Shown: positions 1-6,970 of the stretch, piece after piece
How positions within the stretch are numbered: the stretch's first letter is position 1
How the letters are laid out: each line of letters opens with the position of its first letter
Origin: Citrobacter sp. MGH106
GTDB taxonomy: Bacteria > Pseudomonadota > Gammaproteobacteria > Enterobacterales > Enterobacteriaceae
DNA: 64,000 nt
Assembly: GCF_001037495.1 (NCBI RefSeq)
Contig: NZ_KQ089822.1
Coordinates: 1,364,001 to 1,428,000 of the forward strand
Direction of reading: 5' to 3'
Notes under the pieces: generated by a model
Told to the model about the DNA's origin: nothing
Seen by the model: the letters and a program-made list of their open reading frames with translations, nothing else
Database searches by the model: none
Program-made: the position numbers and the translations under genes

Positions 1-96
1 CGCATTGTCATCATTTCATTACTGGTCTTTACCACCGCCTTCTTCGGTGCTGCTTTTGTGGCCCAGTTCATCCTGAACATCCAGGGCATTATCTGA
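1..96 (+). CDS. C-terminal end of an inner-membrane transporter (partial)
   Basis: The window opens inside a gene whose last 31 codons are read in frame 1 and stop at 94-96. The tail is strongly hydrophobic (TTAFFGAAFVAQFIL) and looks like the last membrane span of a permease. It ends 18 bp before an M20-family amidohydrolase on the same strand, so the pair is probably an operon for uptake and hydrolysis of an amide or peptide-like compound (inference). The transporter family cannot be fixed from 31 residues. Confidence 0.5.
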   Translation, partial: RIVIISLLVFTTAFFGAAFVAQFILNIQGII

Positions 97-114
97 TTAA
101 CAAGCGAGTAAATT

Positions 115-1254
115 ATGGAATATCAAACCTACCTTGATTACGGCATCAGCATGCGTCGACATTTTCACCAGTACCCGGAACTGGGCCGAGAGGAATGTGA
201 AACCCGGAGTTTTTGTATTCATCAGCTCAAAGATATGGGGTATACAGTTACTGATTGTTTTCATACGGGTTTTTATGCCGACCTATATGTCGATACGGCT
301 TTTCCAGTGATTGCATTCCGCGCTGATATGGATGCTTTACCGGCAACAGAAAAACCCGGTGAGGTGGTTATCTCTCAGTATCCTGGGGCTGCGCATCTGT
401 GCGGACATGATCTGCATATGGCTATCGCACTGACTGCCGCGAAGATCATGAGCGATCAGCGGATGAACCTTAAGGCTAACATACGCTTTTTGTTCCAACC
501 TTCGGAAGAAATGTTCCGTGGAGGGGCAAAAGGAATGATCGAGAAAGGTTGCCTGGACGGAGTTGATCAGGTTTACGGTTTGCATAATGACCCGCAGATA
601 GATTGCGGTCAGATAGCCATTAGTCCGGGCATCATGTCCTCTAACGGCGATCAGTTCAGGTTGATGATTGAAGGCAAGAGTGCTCATGCTTCTGCCCCGC
701 ATCTGGGATTGGATGCGTTGTCGGAAGCCGTCCGTCTGCTGAATGAGTTCAGAGCAATTATTACTGATCACGTTGATCCCAACAAAGCCGCACTGATTTC
801 CACATGTATGCTTAAAGCTGGTGAAGCGCCCAATATTTTAGCCCGAACGGCAGAGTTGCAGGGTTCTATTCGTTCATTTGATAAAGATGTCCAAAAAACA
901 ATGATTCGGCATTTTATGGAAGAAATTCAGGAGACTCGTCGGAGAGGGTATACAGCAGAACTTGAAATGAAGGGTTACCCGGCTATCAGTAATCATCCAG
1001 CAGAGGCCCAGAAATTGATAGATATTGCCCGTCAGTTCCTTGGGAGTGAAAATGTCCTGACCGGGCATCCGCCAATGGTGGGATCTGAGGATTTCTCGTT
1101 TTTCCTGGAAGAAAAGCCAGGTGCCTTTTTCTTTCTTGGCAGTGGCGATCACAGCAAAGGAATTAGCAACCCGCTGCATTCTAATCCCTTTATTGTTAAT
1201 GAGAATTGCATTCTTACTGGTGCCACACTGTTTGCCATGCTTGCTGGTTTGTGA
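115..1254 (+). CDS. M20-family amidohydrolase / aminoacylase-like metallopeptidase
   Basis: A 379-residue protein of the M20D amidohydrolase family (HipO/AbgA/IAA-amino acid hydrolase type), which removes an acyl group from N-acyl amino acids or related amides. Visible family signatures are the metal-binding CGHD near residue 96, the FQPSEE segment near 128 carrying the catalytic and metal-binding glutamates, and the C-terminal PLHSNPF near 354 that supplies a late histidine ligand. The dimerisation insert lies between, around residues 180-290. No signal peptide, so cytoplasmic. It follows a permease gene by 18 bp, which suggests import followed by hydrolysis. The exact substrate cannot be read from sequence. 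A short palindromic hairpin follows the stop codon. Confidence 0.85.
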   Translation: MEYQTYLDYGISMRRHFHQYPELGREECETRSFCIHQLKDMGYTVTDCFHTGFYADLYVDTAFPVIAFRADMDALPATEKPGEVVISQYPGAAHLCGHDLHMAIALTAAKIMSDQRMNLKANIRFLFQPSEEMFRGGAKGMIEKGCLDGVDQVYGLHNDPQIDCGQIAISPGIMSSNGDQFRLMIEGKSAHASAPHLGLDALSEAVRLLNEFRAIITDHVDPNKAALISTCMLKAGEAPNILARTAELQGSIRSFDKDVQKTMIRHFMEEIQETRRRGYTAELEMKGYPAISNHPAEAQKLIDIARQFLGSENVLTGHPPMVGSEDFSFFLEEKPGAFFFLGSGDHSKGISNPLHSNPFIVNENCILTGATLFAMLAGL

Positions 1255-1283
1255 AGATCCCGGCAACCCACTAATATACTTAA

Positions 1284-1303
1284 GAGGCTACAATTGTGGC
1301 CTC
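1284..1303 (+). terminator. Palindromic hairpin after the amidohydrolase gene
   Basis: GAGGC and GCCTC arms flank the self-complementary core ACAATTGT, giving a near-perfect 20-nt palindrome 30 bp after the stop codon. The following ATTTCT is a weak U-tract, so termination is plausible rather than certain. Confidence 0.4.
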
Positions 1304-1363
1304 ATTTCTCAGTGAAAGTAACGCCGATTTTATTCTCAGAGAAAGCATAACCAGGGGTTTATG

Positions 1364-2422
1364 TTAATTCAGAATAAGAAACAGTACCGTCACGACTAAA
1401 AAAGTGAACCCGGCTATAATGGGAAGATGCAACATACTGGAAGGGGATAGTGTGTTTTCCTGCTGCGTTGCTGGTGGATAAGGGTAATACTCGCCTTTGG
1501 GCATTTCACCGTTATGAGCGTTCTCTTCTTTGCGCGTTTTTTTGGCACTATTGCGAGATTCGTACATTTTTGTCTCTTCCTGTTGCATCTTATCCAATAT
1601 ATCGAGCCACTCTTTAGGGCGCTGAGATGGCGTACTTTCGCGTCGTTCTTTGACCAGCACCGTTTGTTCTTTTATCTCTGGAAATTCCGCCGTTCCTGCT
1701 TTTTCAGGATTGGCTGAAGGGGATGCCTCCTGAGTGGAGTGAACCTTTATTCTGGAAAATAGTGCCGGAAATTGAATGGGTTGCTGGTTTTCCTCATTCG
1801 GGGGGAGCTTCTGAGTACTTTCTGTTGTCACCGACAAACTGTCAGTGGCTATACGAGTCATCGGTGCTTGTGTGGTGACGAGTTCGGGCGAGCGGCGAGA
1901 AGCGGCAAGAGTTTCATCTGGTAACCTCAACGTACTGATTTTACCCGTTAACACAATGGGGGCCGCAGTTTGTTCCCGCTTGCCCCCCTCTATGCCAGGT
2001 TTTTCAGTGCCAGCGGGTTGGCTGCGGTCTGGCGTTGCGGGTTGTGGCGATATTTTATCTGAAGGAGCAGGGGACCGGTTTGGTAATGTTGGAGCTGTTG
2101 GCGGCGGTGCTAATTGCAAACGAGTGGATTTTATCAGCGATGGAGATGCTGAATAATGCTGTTCAGGTTCAGGTTCAGGTTCAGGCTGAATATCCTCATC
2201 CAGAAGATATTTTGTCGCTGCCAGCAATACCTCTCTTTTTATCGTTTCCGGTTGAGGCGGTTGTAGCGAAGATTCCGCTATCTCAACAACTGATGTGACG
2301 ATGGCACTGTCAGTTTGTACGGTTTTATTGCCATTTGCATTTTCTGATGAAAAGGCCGAGCGCAGTGAGCCAACAAATAAACGCTGAGCAATGGCCCTGG
2401 CTGGACGAAGTGGTGTCATCAT
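1364..2422 (-). CDS. Proline-rich protein with C-terminal membrane anchor, unknown function
   Basis: A 352-residue protein I do not recognise. The first 330 residues are low in hydrophobic stretches and rich in Pro, Ser, Thr, Glu and Gln, with an EPEPEPEP run near residue 80. The last 20 residues (LPIIAGFTFLVVTVLFLILN) form one hydrophobic span ending at the C-terminus, so it would be tail-anchored with a long disordered domain, which is rare in bacteria. The start at 2422 has a weak GGAAAT ribosome site 7-9 bp upstream. Overlapping opposite-strand frames are all shorter and look like shadows. It could be a spacer or scaffold protein, or be fast-evolving; there is no catalytic motif. It faces the amidohydrolase gene tail to tail. 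Confidence 0.6.
   Translation of the reverse strand: MMTPLRPARAIAQRLFVGSLRSAFSSENANGNKTVQTDSAIVTSVVEIAESSLQPPQPETIKREVLLAATKYLLDEDIQPEPEPEPEQHYSASPSLIKSTRLQLAPPPTAPTLPNRSPAPSDKISPQPATPDRSQPAGTEKPGIEGGKREQTAAPIVLTGKISTLRLPDETLAASRRSPELVTTQAPMTRIATDSLSVTTESTQKLPPNEENQQPIQFPALFSRIKVHSTQEASPSANPEKAGTAEFPEIKEQTVLVKERRESTPSQRPKEWLDILDKMQQEETKMYESRNSAKKTRKEENAHNGEMPKGEYYPYPPATQQENTLSPSSMLHLPIIAGFTFLVVTVLFLILN
2161..2184. repeat. Hexanucleotide tandem repeat (GTTCAG)x4
   Basis: Four perfect copies of GTTCAG lie inside the proline-rich gene and encode its Glu-Pro run on the minus strand. A 6-bp unit changes length without breaking the frame, so copy number may vary between strains. Confidence 0.85.
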
Positions 2423-2698
2423 GATTTAAATTTCCAATTTATCTCTGGAAGTAAAACGACAGAACCAGTGGGAAACTTAAAAGCGAGTTGTTTTTAATCT
2501 CAAATGAATGAATGGAGATGTGAGACGTTGCGAATGTTATTTTTGACGTTCAGGGCGATAAATTTAGGTATTTCGCTTCTTTACTAAGTATCAAAGTGAG
2601 TTCGGTAGAACAGAACTGAGAGCCACTGAGCATTTTTCTAAGCCTGACGATGTACTATCAGACTAAGACGCATCATAAAATGTAAGGAAACTGCCAAA

Positions 2699-2905
2699 AT
2701 GTCAAAAACGCTCACCGCTGAAAAATTCGACAGTGCCAAAACTTTTACCGGGCTGGATTTCATCGCGCGTAGCCTGGTTATGATGGAATCAAACGGGACT
2801 CAATTGAGTCCCGAGGAAGTCGCCGGGAATATGACCGATGAACAAAAAGAAATTTTTCTGGCGCGTCTCGATTTTCACAGAAACAGGAATGCTAACAATA
2901 AGTGA
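2699..2905 (+). CDS. GlgS (ScoA)-like small regulatory protein
   Basis: A 68-residue acidic protein. Its middle (LDFIARSLVMMES near residue 19, then AGNMTDEQKEIFLARLDF) matches the pattern of E. coli GlgS/ScoA (DFLARSFARM, then GNMDEEHRTWFCARYAW). GlgS is a 66-residue, three-helix protein first tied to glycogen synthesis and later shown to lower motility, fimbriae and biofilm exopolysaccharide. The match covers most of both proteins, so the same fold is likely, but this is a paralogue outside the glgS locus and the function is inferred. An AAGGAAA ribosome site lies about 9 bp before the ATG. It is the last chromosomal gene before the thiM leader and the integrated element. Confidence 0.65.
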   Translation: MSKTLTAEKFDSAKTFTGLDFIARSLVMMESNGTQLSPEEVAGNMTDEQKEIFLARLDFHRNRNANNK

Positions 2906-2972
2906 TTATTAGGTGTTGATGTTTCTGCTGTTGGCTTGTATCAGATATAAAGATGGGATATCTGGCAAGGAC

Positions 2973-3001
2973 TTGCATCAGCAAACGACTTCCTCTACGC
3001 T
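2973..3001 (+). promoter_or_regulatory. Candidate native thiM promoter, now cut off from thiM
   Basis: TTGCAT (2973-2978) and TACGCT (2996-3001) are separated by 17 bp and sit 30 bp before the left TPP aptamer half. The same arrangement, with a diverged sequence, occurs at 14125-14153 before the right aptamer. The 34-bp blocks starting at 2972 and 14124 share 28 positions. The -10 match is modest, so the call rests mainly on this conservation. Confidence 0.45.
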
Positions 3002-3030
3002 GCCAGTGTTACAAAATTTCATGTGACAAC

Positions 3031-3103
3031 GACTCGGGGTGCCCTTCCTTGTGAAGGCTGAGAAATACCCGTACCACCTGATCTGGATAATGCCAGCGTA
3101 GGG
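3031..3103 (+). ncRNA. Truncated TPP riboswitch: native thiM leader split by the integrated element
   Basis: From GACTCGGGGTGCC to GCCAGCGTAGGG this is the THI-box aptamer and closely resembles the E. coli thiM leader, including a P3 helix made of CCTTC and GAAGG. The P1 closing strand (AGTC) that should follow is missing: at 3104 the sequence changes to GGCCGAAATTCGGCC and then to the integrase gene. P1 cannot form, so ligand-dependent switching is not expected. This copy is the 5' part of the original thiM leader, left behind when the element integrated. Confidence 0.85.
3056..3103. repeat. attL: left copy of the 48-bp core in the TPP aptamer 3' half
   Basis: Identical base for base to 14208-14255. 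It covers the 3' strand of P3, the L5/P4/P5 region and the end of J2/4 of the aptamer. Sequences diverge abruptly after it (GGCCGA here, AAGTCT on the right) and gradually before it. Confidence 0.9.
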
Positions 3104-3118
3104 GGCCGAAATTCGGCC
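3104..3118. repeat. Perfect short palindrome at the element's left edge
   Basis: GGCCGAA and TTCGGCC flank a single A directly after the attL core. There is no following U-tract. It could be a core-adjacent recombinase site or fold at the end of the truncated riboswitch transcript. Confidence 0.5.
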
Positions 3119-3165
3119 TACTTATCATGAGATTGACTCTCTTTTTGTCGGTGCGTAATGTACTT

Positions 3166-3199
3166 GAGGTACAAAAAGGGTGTATTCATGGGGTACAAA
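3166..3199 (+). promoter_or_regulatory. Left arm-type integrase sites, 12-bp period, overlapping the int start
   Basis: GAGGTACAAA at 3166-3175 and GGGGTACAAA at 3190-3199 are 24 bp apart, and a degenerate AGGGTGTATT sits at 3178, halfway. The same 12-bp array occurs at the right end (14062-14095). The last site covers codons 1-4 of the integrase gene, so bound integrase would be expected to block its own translation start or transcription. Confidence 0.6.
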
Positions 3200-4492
3200 A
3201 CTCTTCCATACACGTTTCAGCGAAACGGCAACTACTACCTTCAAATCCGGCTTTCAAATGGCAGGATGTATAAGAAATCCCTCCTCACTGACAGCTATCG
3301 TGAAGCATCTGCTTTGATGATTGGCGTTACGCCACACATTCCTTTTGTTAAATCATTTTCTACGCCGCTCCTCGTGTTCGAATCATTTTTGTCTAATCTG
3401 ATTGCGTCAGAACGCAAGGCTGTGAGAAATCCACTTTTGCCCCACCAGCAGATAGCTCCTCCTGTTGAAATCGTGGAATCTCAACCGCCAGCCGAACCGG
3501 AAAAAGTGCTAACCCTCTCGGATGCGTGGGCGATGTACAAAGACGAAAAGGGGCGAAACTGGACGAAATCGATCTCAATGGCAAATAAGCGCTACATGGA
3601 AGTGTTGCTAACTGTCTTGGGCGGAGAAACTAATGTCGCGGCTATCACCAAGCAAGACATTAAACAGGTGATGGAAGTTGTTGAGAACCTCCCTAAGCGA
3701 GTTGTACAGCCTTATCGCTCAATGACCATTCAGCAATTGATCGAATGTGACGATGTCCCGGCTGATGAACTGGTCGGGGTTGAAGCCATCCATAAACATC
3801 TAAAGCTCTACAAATCACTGTTCAAAACTTTTCTTACTGAAAGTAAAGACGTTTTGCTGAAGTCGCCAACTGATGGTGTAGTGGCTGCACCATCGAAAGC
3901 AAGATTTGGCGCATACAGTACAGCTGAGATGAAAAAGTTTGTAGGGTGGGCGCTTAAGCAGCCCGATAACTGGCAAAAATGGATCACGTTGTTATTGGCA
4001 TACACGGGAGCGAGAAGAGGCGAGATAGGAAAGCTGGAGAAGTCACAGATTAAATTTGACGAAGATAGCCAGCGTTACTATTTTCTGATTGCTGAAGGAG
4101 GGCAGGGGAAAACTGAGAACGCTACGAGACAGGTAGTCATCCATCCTAAGTTAATCGAATGGGGTTTCATGGATTACGTTGATCGCCAGTGGAAAGAGCG
4201 GATTTTTTCAGAAGTGGCAGGTACGAACATGACGAAGATCGGCAAAGTTTTAGCTGATGTTCGTGATCAGCTTGGAATTCCGTATCAGGATGACTACGGG
4301 CAGCGCCGTTTGGTGCATAGTTTCCGGCATACCATGATTTCAACCTGTTTATCTGGCTGGGTTGATAACTTAGCGCACTTGCAACAAGTGGTCGGTCACG
4401 AGAAAAGCGGAGCAGGGATCACACAGCGCTATCTGCACACATTCCCACTAAATTCAGTTTGTTACGTTATTGACGGACTGTGTTGGACGTAA
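3188..4492 (+). CDS. int: Tyrosine recombinase / integrase of the thiM-riboswitch element
   Basis: A 434-residue phage-type tyrosine integrase from this start. The N-terminal part (FQRNGNYYLQIRL) resembles the arm-binding domain of long integrases; the central part (LSDAWAMYKDEKGRNW) is the SAM-like core-binding domain. The catalytic domain shows the first arginine in YTGARRGEIGKL, then HSFRH (His and second Arg), a GH in VVGHEKSG and the nucleophile in TQRYLH. An in-frame ATG 30 bp upstream (3158) is possible, but AGGGTG precedes 3188 at suitable distance and the conserved start fits. It lies 84 bp inside attL and points inward, the usual position for an integrase. Its promoter may be its own or read-through from the truncated thiM leader. 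Confidence 0.93.
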   Translation: MGYKTLPYTFQRNGNYYLQIRLSNGRMYKKSLLTDSYREASALMIGVTPHIPFVKSFSTPLLVFESFLSNLIASERKAVRNPLLPHQQIAPPVEIVESQPPAEPEKVLTLSDAWAMYKDEKGRNWTKSISMANKRYMEVLLTVLGGETNVAAITKQDIKQVMEVVENLPKRVVQPYRSMTIQQLIECDDVPADELVGVEAIHKHLKLYKSLFKTFLTESKDVLLKSPTDGVVAAPSKARFGAYSTAEMKKFVGWALKQPDNWQKWITLLLAYTGARRGEIGKLEKSQIKFDEDSQRYYFLIAEGGQGKTENATRQVVIHPKLIEWGFMDYVDRQWKERIFSEVAGTNMTKIGKVLADVRDQLGIPYQDDYGQRRLVHSFRHTMISTCLSGWVDNLAHLQQVVGHEKSGAGITQRYLHTFPLNSVCYVIDGLCWT

Positions 4493-4613
4493 TACGGATT
4501 AATTTTCATCTATTTGTGATGGCGATCAAAAAGTCTTTAGGATTTGTCTTGAAAAGTGTAGTGATGGTATTCATATAGTTTTAATACTTACTTTGCTGAA
4601 GGAAAGAGGGGTT

Positions 4614-4877
4614 ATGGCTAAGTGTGAAGATGAACATCGTTACTGGGATTTCTTTGAACAACTGCCTGATGATCAAGGGGGAATTGGAAGACATAAGTGC
4701 TGTGGTTGTGCTTATGAAAGAGGATACCAAGCGGGAACAAGAAGAGATGAAACCCTTCATATTGATTTAGATTCCCTTCCAGAAAGCCAAGCAGGGAATG
4801 TTCGGCACAAGAGTCCCCATGCTGCCTATGCCCAAGGCTATCTTGACGGTATCTCATCGTCATATTGGAATAAGTAA
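4614..4877 (+). CDS. Small protein with an internal duplication, unknown function
   Basis: An 87-residue hydrophilic protein I do not recognise. It is built from two similar units: LPDD...RHKCCGCAYERGYQAG (about residues 20-45) and LPES...RHKSPHAAYAQGYLDG (about 56-80). Only the first unit keeps the cysteine cluster (CCGC), so a metal site could exist in one half. An upstream in-frame ATG at 4593 is possible, but GAGG sits at good distance from 4614. It is followed after 31 bp by the 317-residue gene on the same strand and preceded by the integrase, so the two form the element's first cargo cassette. Coding-like composition, no known domain. Confidence 0.6.
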   Translation: MAKCEDEHRYWDFFEQLPDDQGGIGRHKCCGCAYERGYQAGTRRDETLHIDLDSLPESQAGNVRHKSPHAAYAQGYLDGISSSYWNK

Positions 4878-4908
4878 CTATTAATGTGATATTTATCAAG
4901 GAGATGGG

Positions 4909-5862
4909 ATGGCAATTCGAAGAATCGCTTACGCATATTATGATTCCGATTGGATTAAAGGTGAGCATACGCTCCTTGCTCTCAAAAGAAATACCGTTGA
5001 GCCTTTGGCTTACTCGCTATATATGAAAGGATATCTTTTCTGCCCATCTTGCTATGAACATATAACCCGAGTACCTGCTGATCCCGATAAGGGGATGACT
5101 ACGAACGAAGTTCCTGCTTATTATAAACATCTTAAAGATGATAATGCGCCTTTCTGTAGCTTAAGATGTGGGCCCATTCAGTACAAACAATATTCATCTC
5201 AGGAAGATGCAAAAAAAGCAGTTGAAGACGAGGAGCTTATCGTCATAAGCGGTTTTCTTGAATCCCGTCCAGACAATAACCCCAGAATAGATTCTGAAAA
5301 TGACGAAATACCTATTGATTCGCATTTCGAGAGAAAAAATGGGAAAGAGGTTTCATTGCCCATTTCACGCCATAATGGCGAATCTTTCAAGGTTCCCAGT
5401 CAGGTAACAAGTGTGCAGTCCCTGTGCGTTAATTTTGATCACAATTATTATCGAGAGATCTACCTTGTTGGTGAGGACAGTAGAGCTAAGCGTTATAGGT
5501 TGTGTGACTCGTTAAAAGAAATCAACGATATAGAAGAGGGTTGCACAGAGTCATCATTCTACTTTGGTGAGTTTTGGAAGATTCAAAGGTTTTCAGGTCA
5601 CAGTAATGTCTGGCTGAAGATCAAACAAGGAGCATCATTTAAAGATTTCAGAATAAGAATAACTAACGATACTGCTGATGGAAGAGGATTTTTCAATGAA
5701 AAAAACCTTGGTCGGATAGTCCTTTTTTACAGCCAGGTTGATGAGGTTGGGATGGGATATATGACTCCTCAGCTTGGATGGGGGGAAGTTGCTCTATTAC
5801 CCGCTAAATATGATGAATTCCTAATTAAAGATTATATGCTATCGCATCGCATTGAGCAGTAG
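4909..5862 (+). CDS. Uncharacterised 317-residue protein with N-terminal zinc-ribbon-like cysteines
   Basis: The first third carries FCPSCY near residue 44 and FCSLRC near residue 82, a spacing that fits a zinc ribbon or treble-clef knuckle like those at the front of CoiA-like nucleases, although no nuclease motif follows. The remaining 200 residues are mixed charged and aromatic sequence with no membrane span or signal peptide. An AAGGAG ribosome site precedes the ATG. Expressed with the 87-residue gene just upstream. Genes next to an integrase are often cargo such as anti-phage genes, but nothing here proves that. Codon use is AT-rich compared with the flanking chromosome. Confidence 0.6.
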   Translation: MAIRRIAYAYYDSDWIKGEHTLLALKRNTVEPLAYSLYMKGYLFCPSCYEHITRVPADPDKGMTTNEVPAYYKHLKDDNAPFCSLRCGPIQYKQYSSQEDAKKAVEDEELIVISGFLESRPDNNPRIDSENDEIPIDSHFERKNGKEVSLPISRHNGESFKVPSQVTSVQSLCVNFDHNYYREIYLVGEDSRAKRYRLCDSLKEINDIEEGCTESSFYFGEFWKIQRFSGHSNVWLKIKQGASFKDFRIRITNDTADGRGFFNEKNLGRIVLFYSQVDEVGMGYMTPQLGWGEVALLPAKYDEFLIKDYMLSHRIEQ

Positions 5863-5952
5863 TTTTTGACTATTTACGATTGAATCTCACAAATTTGTGA
5901 ACTCTGTTCAGAGAGTTGTTTTTAAGCACAAAGCTGACCGATAAGCCAGCTT

Positions 5953-6029
5953 TGTATCCCATTTCATTAGGCACCGGAAGCGGTGGAATGCGGGTTGTAG
6001 CCCACAATGTATCCCATCGTGTATCCCAT
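5953..6029 (-). repeat. Orphan array of ATGGGATACA arm-type sites: relic of a second integrase attachment end
   Basis: On the minus strand ATGGGATACA occurs at 6020-6029, 6008-6017 and 5953-5962, with a degenerate GTGGGCTACA at 5996-6005. The three at 5996, 6008 and 6020 have a 12-bp period, the same layout as the GGGGTACA arrays at the element's ends but with a different base at the fifth position. No integrase gene lies beside it. It fits the arm region of another integrative element that was captured and then lost its integrase. Confidence 0.5.
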
Positions 6030-6326
6030 TTGAAGTGAGGTGACCAGCTATAACTGATTTTCATACTGCCCAAAGCTACTTGATAAACTCCAGCAAAAAG
6101 TTACGATTCTCGCGTGTCGTCCAAGTACTGGAACGAACCGAACAGAAGGACCTTTTTGTGCTAGGAGCAGACCTTTCAACAAGCTATATAGGAGCTGAAC
6201 AATCCTCATTGCTCCACGCTTTGGGCTTGTAAATTACCATTCCTAAAAGTTACATGATAAGTTCTATAATGTTTAGCAGCGGTGATTAACATAGTTGTTT
6301 TAAGTTAAGTTAACTTCCTACAGGGT

Positions 6327-6792
6327 ATGGGAGTTTTTGATGTTACAATAACTGGCCTGTGAGTTTTTTATCGAGTTTTCACGATATGAATATTGCTTCA
6401 AGGCATGTGGGATTTTAATCAATGGAGGCTATTTAAAAGCTGACTGGAATGGATATTCCGTTCAGGAGCGTGACGTTATCGAAAACCCGTCTACCCCTAA
6501 ACTTAACGAAGCGATTCATTACTTTGAAGAGCATCCCCCTAAAAAACAGATTTACGATGAAAAGGGGAGCATGTGGTTAGAAAAACTACCGAGTTTCCGG
6601 CACCGGGCTGAACTGATTTTACTGCTGGTCTGTTGAGTAAGAAACAATTTCTTTCACGGCGGAAAATTCAATGGTAATTGGTTTGAACCGGAACGCAGTG
6701 AGCAGCTAATCCGGCACGCCCTTACCATCCTACGGGCCTGTGCGGAGAAACTCACCGGAGTGAAAGAAACCTATGAGAACAAACACTTCTGA
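6327..6792 (+). pseudogene. Broken HEPN-like gene (frameshift and internal stop)
   Basis: Translation starting at the ATG at 6327 gives about 11 residues and meets a stop; shifting frame near 6357 opens a long frame (EFFIEFSRYEYCFKACG, then ADWNGYS). This frame is cut by TGA at 6634-6636 and continues in the same frame to 6792. Immediately after the stop comes VRNNFFHGGKF, the R-x-N/x-x-H style motif of HEPN-domain proteins, placed before a C-terminal helix (LIRHALTILRACAEKL). A single C-to-T change would turn CGA into this TGA. The parent looks like a roughly 150-residue single-domain HEPN protein, a fold used by RNases in defence and toxin-antitoxin systems. Two lesions make it a pseudogene unless sequencing errors explain both. 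Confidence 0.55.
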
Positions 6793-6898
6793 GCCGGGTC
6801 ACTGCTACAACCCAGCCCATAACGGCAACTCTGACAGGATGATTAAAGGTTACCAGTGCATTAAAAGAAATCGATAAAGCAGTCGGTTTTATGTCTAT

Positions 6899-6945
6899 GG
6901 GGAGCAGGTCAAGACGAAGCTAGCTCGGCTCCCCGTGATTTTTAT
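6899..6945 (+). terminator. Rho-independent terminator after the HEPN-like pseudogene
   Basis: GGGGAGC (6899-6905) pairs with GCTCCCC (6928-6934) across a 22-nt loop, followed by a T-rich stretch. It could serve the plus-strand pseudogene; the minus-strand gene that ends at 6971 lies just beyond it. Confidence 0.45.
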
Positions 6946-6970
6946 TTACTCACCACGGAGGCATTAGGCA

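Noticed and set aside
3031-3103. A second, independent working TPP riboswitch controlling the integrase
   Set aside because: The P1 3' strand is missing and the sequence after the core is unrelated to an expression platform; the copy is best explained as the severed native leader.
3100-3160. tRNA gene as the integration target
   Set aside because: No cloverleaf can be drawn at either end; the repeated core is aptamer sequence.
5870-6073. 67-codon minus-strand frame
   Set aside because: Its sequence is mostly the repeated ATGGGATACA units, so it is a product of the attachment array, not a gene.
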